A stretch of 64,000 nt of DNA from NCBI RefSeq assembly GCF_001658005.1, contig NZ_CP015986.1:1613501-1677500 (forward strand), written 5' to 3'. The notes beneath the pieces are model-generated. The model was not told where the DNA came from. It searched no databases and saw only the letters and a list, made by a program, of their open reading frames with translations. Positions 59,265 to 64,000 of this stretch are shown one piece after another. Positions within the stretch are counted from its first letter, which is position 1, and each line of letters opens with the position of its first letter. The translations under genes and the position numbers were made by a program. This stretch comes from Sphingobium sp. EP60837. GTDB taxonomy: Bacteria > Pseudomonadota > Alphaproteobacteria > Sphingomonadales > Sphingomonadaceae.

Positions 59265-60194
59265 TCAGTTTTCCGGAAGGAGCTTTCGCTCCTCGGCCTC
59301 CTTGCCCGCCTGCGTCCTTGACGTGATAGTGGTGCCTATCGAGGCGGCAACAATGCCAGCGATACCGAGCCACTTCGCCAGTGGCAGCTTCTCGTGCAGT
59401 AGCAGTGCACCCACCACCGCCCCGACCGCCGGTTCGCCGCTGGTCAGCACGCCGAAGGTGCGGGTTGGCAGTCGGCGCAAAGCGAACATTTCCAGAGAGT
59501 AGGGGATCGCACTCGACAGCAGGGCTACGATCAGCGCCAGGCCAAGTACGTGGGGCGCGAACAACGTGGCTCCGCCTCCAGCAATGCCGAACGGCATTGC
59601 CAGCACCGCCGCCACAATCATGCCAAAGGCGGGTGCTTCAGTACCCAAGGCATCGCCCGCGCGACGGCCCATGACGATGTAGCTTCCCCAGAAGACCCCG
59701 GCTGCAAGTGCGAGCGCGATCCCGACAGGATCGAGCGTGCTTCCGCCGATGCGTAGCGGCAGCAGCAGCGCCAGACCGGCCACTGCCAACGCGATCCACC
59801 CGAAGTCGCGTGGGCGACGCGAGGCAAAGGTCGCGACCGCCAGTGGCCCGGTGAACTCAAAAGCCAGCGCAATGCCGAGCGGGATACGATCGATCGCCAT
59901 GTAGAAGAGTAGGTTCATCGCGCCCAAGGATAGGCCGTAGGGGAGCGCGGCATGCAGCAGGTCCCGGGTGAACCGCACGCGCCAGATCCGGAAACCGACC
60001 GACAACAGAATGGCGGCCAGCATGAGACGCAACGCCGTGGTGCCAGCAGGCCCGATGACGACGAAGAGCTTCTTTGCAACGGTTGCCCCAAGAGTTATCG
60101 AAATCATGGCACCCACCACCGCCGCGAGCAGCGCAAATGCCGTGTGAAGCGTGTCAGCATCATCATGTTGCGTGCGTGGATTATCTTGGGCCAT
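59265..60194 (-). CDS. rhtA: EamA-family threonine/homoserine exporter (RhtA-like)
   Basis: 309 residues with ten hydrophobic helices in two EamA repeats. The PYSLEMFALRRLPTRTFGVLTSGEPA segment is characteristic of the RhtA group rather than generic drug/metabolite transporters. Inner membrane. Divergent from an Lrp/AsnC regulator across 74 bp that contains repeated GATAAT motifs, so it is likely regulated by it. Substrates are assigned by family resemblance only. Confidence 0.88.
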   Translation of the reverse strand: MAQDNPRTQHDDADTLHTAFALLAAVVGAMISITLGATVAKKLFVVIGPAGTTALRLMLAAILLSVGFRIWRVRFTRDLLHAALPYGLSLGAMNLLFYMAIDRIPLGIALAFEFTGPLAVATFASRRPRDFGWIALAVAGLALLLPLRIGGSTLDPVGIALALAAGVFWGSYIVMGRRAGDALGTEAPAFGMIVAAVLAMPFGIAGGGATLFAPHVLGLALIVALLSSAIPYSLEMFALRRLPTRTFGVLTSGEPAVGAVVGALLLHEKLPLAKWLGIAGIVAASIGTTITSRTQAGKEAEERKLLPEN

Positions 60195-60218
60195 CGCCGG
60201 GCATTAGCCGAGTGGCTT

Positions 60219-60261
60219 GATAATTGGTTTCTATGAAAGCGCAGAAGAGATAATTATTATC
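60219..60261. promoter_or_regulatory. Putative Lrp/AsnC operator: GATAAT motifs and 13-bp palindrome
   Basis: GATAATTATTATC (60249-60261) is a perfect palindrome eight bases before the regulator ATG. A half-site GATAAT occurs 30 bp earlier at 60219, and ATTATC at 60180-60185 near the rhtA start. AT-rich phased half-sites between a transporter and an Lrp-like gene suit autoregulation and transporter control. Binding is inferred. Confidence 0.5.
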
Positions 60262-60268
60262 GCAGGCC

Positions 60269-60745
60269 ATGGTAGACGTATTTGACCTCCGCATTCTGAC
60301 GACGTTGCAGGAAGACGCTCGCATTTCGATGCCGGAGCTGTCGGAGCGCGTGGGGCTTTCCGCGCCCGCATGCTACCGCCGCGTAAGAGCGCTCCGCGAT
60401 CAGGGTTCGATCGAGAGGGAGATCGCGCTTGTCGCGCCCGGGACTATGGGCTGGCCGGTGACAATGGTCGTCCTCGTAATGCTGGAGCGGGATCGCGGAC
60501 GGATCATCGATGAGATCGTCGCTCGCTTGCAGCGCGCGCCGGAGGTGACGGATGCGTGGTACGTCACCGGCGACCACGACCTAGTGCTGCATGTCGCAGC
60601 GAAGGATATGGCGAGCTACGATGCATTCACCAACCGCGTTCTTCATGCGGACGAGAATGTCCGGAGCTTCACGACGTTGGTCGTCATGCGCCAAGCTAAA
60701 ACAATGGCGCCGCTGCCGCCAGCTGGCAGCATCAAGGTGCCCTGA
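60269..60745 (+). CDS. Lrp/AsnC-family transcriptional regulator
   Basis: 158 residues. N-terminal helix-turn-helix RISMPELSERVGLSAPACYRRVRAL at about 18-42, then a RAM ligand-binding domain (VTDAWYVTGDHDLVLHVAAKDM). Divergent from rhtA, so an amino acid sensor that controls its efflux is the likely role, as in many Lrp/RhtA or Lrp/LysE pairs. The RAM sequence does not reveal which amino acid. Confidence 0.93.
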   Translation: MVDVFDLRILTTLQEDARISMPELSERVGLSAPACYRRVRALRDQGSIEREIALVAPGTMGWPVTMVVLVMLERDRGRIIDEIVARLQRAPEVTDAWYVTGDHDLVLHVAAKDMASYDAFTNRVLHADENVRSFTTLVVMRQAKTMAPLPPAGSIKVP

Positions 60746-60890
60746 GCCTTGTTTCCCGGGCCGAAATGCTTCTCCGGAGGGGTGGCGATGCCGCGTAATG
60801 GCGGCTATCTTCGCGCGCCTTCCCGCAAACGGCGGGTCCCCAATCCACCCAGCGAAAGCTGTGATCTATTCCACAAGAACGGCAGCCAAC

Positions 60891-60926
60891 AAAAAAGCGG
60901 CACCCAGCTCCCGCCAAGCGCCGCTT
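60891..60926 (-). terminator. Rho-independent terminator of the glycine-zipper gene
   Basis: On the minus strand AAGCGGC (60926-60920) pairs with GCCGCTT (60901-60895), followed by TTTT (60894-60891), with an 18-base loop. It lies 24 bp after the stop at 60950. Good stem plus T-run. Confidence 0.75.
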
Positions 60927-60949
60927 CTACAACCAAATCCGCGAAGACC

Positions 60950-61399
60950 TCAGCGGCAATCCCCGCGCTCGACCTCACGGCCCGCCAGCGCACCCGCGCC
61001 CGCGCCTAGGATCAGCCCGGTCGTGCTTGGCCGGTTCCAACGCCCGCCGCGTCCGATCTCCCGGCCCAACAGCCCGCCCAGCACGCCGCCGACCACCGCG
61101 CCGGTCGTGCCCGACGTGCAGCGATCGCTATAGGCCCGTGCGCGATAGGGGCGGGGCGCATCGCGATAATGTTCCTCGCGATATTCGCGATATTCCACCG
61201 GCCGCCGATCATAATCGCGATAACCCCGGTCATAACCGCGATCCTCGCTTTCATAGCTTTCGCTGCGATAATAGCTGCCGTCATCGCCCTCATAGCGCTC
61301 GCTATAGCGATAGCTGCTCTGCGCCAGGGCGGGCGTGACGGTGACGCCCGCCATCGCAGCGCTGGCGATCGAAACGGAGATGATGAATTTGCTCAACAT
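60950..61399 (-). CDS. Exported glycine-zipper 2TM-domain protein
   Basis: 149 residues from the ATG at 61399. Signal peptide MLSKFIISVSIASAAMAGVTVTPALA with cleavage before QSS. A Tyr/Arg/Glu/Asp-rich low-complexity region follows (RYSERYEGDDGSYYRSESYE and similar), then a Gly-rich helix pair TGAVVGGVLGGLLGREIGRGG and GLILGAGAGALAGREV, the glycine-zipper motif found in outer-membrane-associated proteins such as SlyB and RcnB-like relatives. Likely envelope protein; function unknown. Own terminator downstream. Confidence 0.85.
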   Translation of the reverse strand: MLSKFIISVSIASAAMAGVTVTPALAQSSYRYSERYEGDDGSYYRSESYESEDRGYDRGYRDYDRRPVEYREYREEHYRDAPRPYRARAYSDRCTSGTTGAVVGGVLGGLLGREIGRGGRWNRPSTTGLILGAGAGALAGREVERGDCR

Positions 61400-61503
61400 G
61401 GCATGCCTCCACTGACCCTTATGGAGACCGATATGGGTGGCCTGCGATGACCGCTGGATGAACATGCGGGCGTGCTACGGCTTGAACAGAGCCTTCAGCG
61501 CGA

Positions 61504-62496
61504 TCAGCCGCACTCCACCGTTACATGCTCCATCCGCGGCAGCGCGCGGACCCGCTGGCGTACCTTGGCGACATCGCCGCCAGGCGCCAGGCTGATGATC
61601 GCGGCATGCGCATGCGGGCCGATCCGCCAGACATGCAGGTCGCGGATGGTGCCGCCTTCCGCCTCGACCAGACCCTTGATCCGCTTCGTCAGCGCGGGCT
61701 CGGCCGTATCGAGCAGGATGGACGCTGTGTCCTTCATCAGCCCCCAGGCCCAGCGCGCGATCACCACGGACCCCAATATGCCGACTGCCGGGTCAAGCCA
61801 CCACCAGCCCATATAGCGCCCCGCGAGCAGCGCGGCGATCGCAAGCACGGATGTCAGCGCGTCGGTCAGCACATGCACATAGGCCGCACGCAGATTATTG
61901 TCGGCATGGCCATGCTTGTGGCCATGGTCATGCGCGTGATCATGCTCATGGTCGTGATGATGGTCATGGTCATGATGGTTATGGCTATGATCATGTCCCA
62001 GCAGCACTGCGCTGATCAGATTGATGGCAAGGCCGATGACAGCGACCAGCGTCGCCTCACCAAATTTCACCGAAACCGGCTCGAAGAAGCGCAGCACCGA
62101 TTCGATCAGGATGAACAGCGCGGTTACGCCGAGCAGAAGGGCGGAGGCAAAGCCCGACAGGTCGCCAACCTTGCCCGTGCCAAAGGTAAAGCGCGGGTTG
62201 CGGGCATGACGGCGGGCATAGCCATAGGCGGCCGCCGCCACCGCCAGGGCGCCTGCATGGGTCGCCATGTGGAACCCATCCGCCAGCAGCGCCATCGATC
62301 CGGTGATCCAGCCGAAGACGATCTCCACAACCATCGTGGCGGCGGTCAGCCACACCACCCACAGCGTGCGCCGGGCATTCTGGTCATGGCCCGCGCTGAG
62401 GTAGATATGGTCGAAATAATGCTGTTCCTCGTCCTCGCCGAGGAAGGGGGCTTGGACAGCCGATGGAGCGTGGTGATGATGGTCGTGCATAGTCAT
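61504..62496 (-). CDS. dmeF: DmeF-like Co/Ni efflux transporter (cation diffusion facilitator)
   Basis: 330 residues. N-terminal His run (MTMHDHHHHAPS), six transmembrane helices, and a cytoplasmic domain. TM2 and TM5 carry ADGFHMATHAG and HVLTDALTSVL metal-site motifs. A long cytoplasmic His/Asp-rich loop spans about residues 165-198 (HDHSHNHHDHDHHHDHEHDH and on), the feature of Co/Ni DmeF and CzcD-like proteins. Its ATG overlaps the dmeR stop by four bases, so it is coupled to the sensor. Exports divalent metal; Co/Ni is inferred from the RcnR-like partner. Confidence 0.93.
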   Translation of the reverse strand: MTMHDHHHHAPSAVQAPFLGEDEEQHYFDHIYLSAGHDQNARRTLWVVWLTAATMVVEIVFGWITGSMALLADGFHMATHAGALAVAAAAYGYARRHARNPRFTFGTGKVGDLSGFASALLLGVTALFILIESVLRFFEPVSVKFGEATLVAVIGLAINLISAVLLGHDHSHNHHDHDHHHDHEHDHAHDHGHKHGHADNNLRAAYVHVLTDALTSVLAIAALLAGRYMGWWWLDPAVGILGSVVIARWAWGLMKDTASILLDTAEPALTKRIKGLVEAEGGTIRDLHVWRIGPHAHAAIISLAPGGDVAKVRQRVRALPRMEHVTVECG

Positions 62497-62765
62497 TTTC
62501 CGTAGCGGCGGATCAGCGCCAGCATCTCTTCCGCCGCCGCCTCTCGTTCCTTGTCGGTCAGGCCGGGGCGGGCGACATGGTCGCGCATATGCTGTTCGAT
62601 CAGTTCTTCCATCAAGCTGCCGACCGCGCCGCGCACGGATGCGACAAGCTGCAATGTCTCCGAACAGCCCGCCTCGCCGGACAATTGCCGCTCGATCGCG
62701 GCGACCTGGCCGGCGATCCGCCGCACCCGCGCGAGCAGCTTATCCCTGTTTTCCACCACATGCAT
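62493..62765 (-). CDS. dmeR: DmeR/RcnR-like metal-sensing repressor (CsoR family)
   Basis: 90 residues from the ATG at 62765. All-helical CsoR/RcnR fold. Residues H2, C34, H59 and H63 match the four Ni/Co ligands of RcnR (H3, C35, H60, H64, offset by one), which separates it from CsoR (Cu, C-H-C). So it should sense Ni or Co and release DNA when bound. Coupled to dmeF. An operator-like palindrome lies directly upstream. Confidence 0.92.
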   Translation of the reverse strand: MHVVENRDKLLARVRRIAGQVAAIERQLSGEAGCSETLQLVASVRGAVGSLMEELIEQHMRDHVARPGLTDKEREAAAEEMLALIRRYGK

Positions 62766-62770
62766 AGGAT

Positions 62771-62792
62771 ACTCCCCTATGCTATAGGGCAA
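62771..62792. promoter_or_regulatory. Putative DmeR operator
   Basis: CCCTAT (62775-62780) and ATAGGG (62784-62789) form a perfect inverted repeat with a 3-bp spacer; on the minus strand the right side reads AGGGGAGTAT, close to the TACT-Gn-AGTA type operator of RcnR-family repressors. It lies 10-25 bp upstream of the dmeR ATG, overlapping its likely promoter/RBS region. Confidence 0.6.
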
Positions 62793-62871
62793 TTTTCGTC
62801 AAACGCGTTTAAGTCGCTATTTCTTACATTAATTCCCTTCCCGCCACCGCTCCGCCTGCCTAACAGAAGGG

Positions 62872-64000
62872 ATGGCTCAGACCTTCGACTGCGACTTGGC
62901 GATCCTCGGCGGCGGCCTAGCCGGCAGCCTGATCGCACTCGCCTTCGCCCGACTCCGGCCCGATATCGACCTGCTCCTGATCGAGCGGGACCAGGTTCTT
63001 GGCGGCAACCACCTCTGGTCCTTCTTCGACAGCGACATCCGCCCCGCCGATCGCTGGCTGATCGATCCTCTCGTCACCCACCGCTGGCCCCAGGGTCACG
63101 AAGTCCGCTTCCCCACCTACCGCCGCGTCTTGGACGGCGGCTATAACAGCATCGCCTCGGCCCAGCTCGACGCCCATGTCCGCCATGTCCTCGGCGACCG
63201 TGTCCTGCTGAGCACGGAGGTTGTGGTAGCGGCCGCCGATCATGTCACCCTATCAGACGGCCGCAATATCCGCGCCCGCGCCGTCCTTGACGCGCGGGGT
63301 GGCGGTGACCTGTCGGCGCTAGACTGCGGCTGGCAGAAGTTCGTTGGCCAGGCCCTTCGCTTGGCGCATCCCCATGGATTGGACCGCCCGGTCATCATGG
63401 ACGCCACCGTCGATCAGTTCGACGGCTACCGCTTCGTCTATCTGCTCCCCTTTGGCGATCGCACCATCTTCGTCGAGGACACCTATTACAGCAACAGCCC
63501 AGCCCTCGACCTCCCAGTCCTCGCCGACCGCATCGCGAGCTATGCCGCCCAGCAAGGGTGGCGGGTGGAAGATGTCGTCCATCAGGAAAGCGGCATCCTT
63601 CCCGTCGTCCATGGCGGCGACTTCGATCGCTTCTGGCCGCCAGAGGATAGTGTCCCTCGTGCAGGCGTGCGCGCTGCATTGTTCCAGCCAATGACCGGCT
63701 ATTCGCTGCCCGACGCTGTCGCGACCGCACTCTGGCTCGCCGATCAGCCGCTCAACAGCCTCGCCACCGCAACCCGCGACCGCGCTGCAGCGCATTGGCG
63801 ATCGGGCGGCTATTACCGCTTGCTCGGCAAAATGCTCTTCCTCGCCGCGCAGCCGGACCAGCGCTGGCGCATATTCGATCGCTTCTATCGCCTTAGTCCC
63901 CATCTTATCGGCCGCTTCTACGCAGGCCACTCCACCTGGGCCGACCGCATCCGCATCTTGTGCGGTCGCCCCCCCGTGCCCATAAGGAGCGCCATGCGCG
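62872..64000 (+). CDS. crtY: Lycopene beta-cyclase (right-edge partial)
   Basis: At least 376 residues, running off the window edge just short of the usual CrtY length (~385). The N-terminal FAD/NAD-binding motif is ILGGGLAGSLIALAFARLRPD. WSFFDSDI, GHEVRFPTYRR, DARGGG and FQPMTGYSLPDAVATALWLA match CrtY-type cyclases, which convert lycopene to beta-carotene. AAGGG precedes the ATG at 62872. A carotenoid product is consistent with yellow sphingomonads. Divergent from dmeR across about 106 bp. The next downstream gene is outside the window. Confidence 0.93.
   Translation, partial: MAQTFDCDLAILGGGLAGSLIALAFARLRPDIDLLLIERDQVLGGNHLWSFFDSDIRPADRWLIDPLVTHRWPQGHEVRFPTYRRVLDGGYNSIASAQLDAHVRHVLGDRVLLSTEVVVAAADHVTLSDGRNIRARAVLDARGGGDLSALDCGWQKFVGQALRLAHPHGLDRPVIMDATVDQFDGYRFVYLLPFGDRTIFVEDTYYSNSPALDLPVLADRIASYAAQQGWRVEDVVHQESGILPVVHGGDFDRFWPPEDSVPRAGVRAALFQPMTGYSLPDAVATALWLADQPLNSLATATRDRAAAHWRSGGYYRLLGKMLFLAAQPDQRWRIFDRFYRLSPHLIGRFYAGHSTWADRIRILCGRPPVPIRSAMR

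Noticed and set aside
61895..62000. A CAT/ATG-repetitive DNA stretch that looks like a tandem repeat
   Set aside because: It encodes the His-rich loop of DmeF; repetition follows from coding, not a DNA repeat element.

Overview
The window looks like chromosomal DNA from an alphaproteobacterium of the Sphingomonadaceae (Sphingobium/Sphingomonas/Novosphingobium type). Reasons: GC-rich coding DNA throughout, a lycopene beta-cyclase (crtY), the serC-serA-hisZ-purA order, an RcnR-like DmeR/DmeF pair, an Atm1-type exporter, many TonB/peptidase-type accessory genes, and short palindromic intergenic repeats of the kind common in sphingomonads. Genus placement is inference. Both edges cut genes: a threonine aldolase on the left (minus) and crtY on the right (plus). 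No phage, transposase, integrase or CRISPR array was seen.

Layout. 0-8.4 kb: ltaE-like (partial) facing ilvE across a perfect palindrome, a UbiH-family hydroxylase, acs-cybB on the minus strand, a GST, a GGDEF cyclase and a LysR regulator. 8.4-17.2 kb: a candidate small RNA with a strong terminator, a bacterial CDC48/VAT-like AAA ATPase, a PmtA-like methyltransferase, proA, then kdsA coupled to a small membrane-linked phospholipase-A2-like protein, which faces a membrane hydrolase and a cytochrome P450 translated through a 4-base overlap. 17.2-19.9 kb: a TPP riboswitch with a readable SD-sequestering switch ahead of an unknown four-helix membrane protein and thiC, then tRNA-Gly. 20.2-27.1 kb: Tat-exported molybdenum aldehyde oxidoreductase paoABC, a TonB receptor, a Crp-family regulator, tRNA-Thr. 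27.2-34.7 kb: two divergent prolyl-type peptidases, a hotdog thioesterase, a secreted Ala-rich protein, and an Atm1-like ABC exporter with a small membrane protein. 34.9-38.1 kb: dapD-HAD phosphatase, a LOG-family protein, an extensin-like lipoprotein.

38.2-44.1 kb: the serine/histidine/purine group serC-serA-hisZ-purA plus a 60-residue helix-turn-helix-like protein, with a candidate serC leader RNA and large palindromic repeats. 44.2-50.4 kb: flavin reductase, two tandem dicarboxylate/amino-acid symporters, pdxH, a CbpA-like DnaJ, YihY/BrkB. 50.4-53.3 kb: fabI, a DUF4160/DUF2442 pair wedged between fabI and aroC with overlapping reading frames, then a strongly structured intergenic region with a terminator. 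53.3-60.7 kb: PhzF, a serine hydrolase, a small Cys-containing anchor protein, recQ, a TIGR01244 phosphatase, a BaiN-like flavoprotein, and rhtA divergent from an Lrp/AsnC regulator with a 13-bp palindrome at its start. 60.9-64 kb: a glycine-zipper surface protein, dmeR-dmeF metal efflux with an operator-like palindrome, and crtY.

Most of the window is conserved housekeeping metabolism. The less ordinary parts are the PLA2-like/hydrolase/P450 cluster, the riboswitch-controlled membrane protein, the DUF4160/DUF2442 insertion, the CDC48 homologue with its upstream RNA, and several unassigned structured intergenic RNAs.
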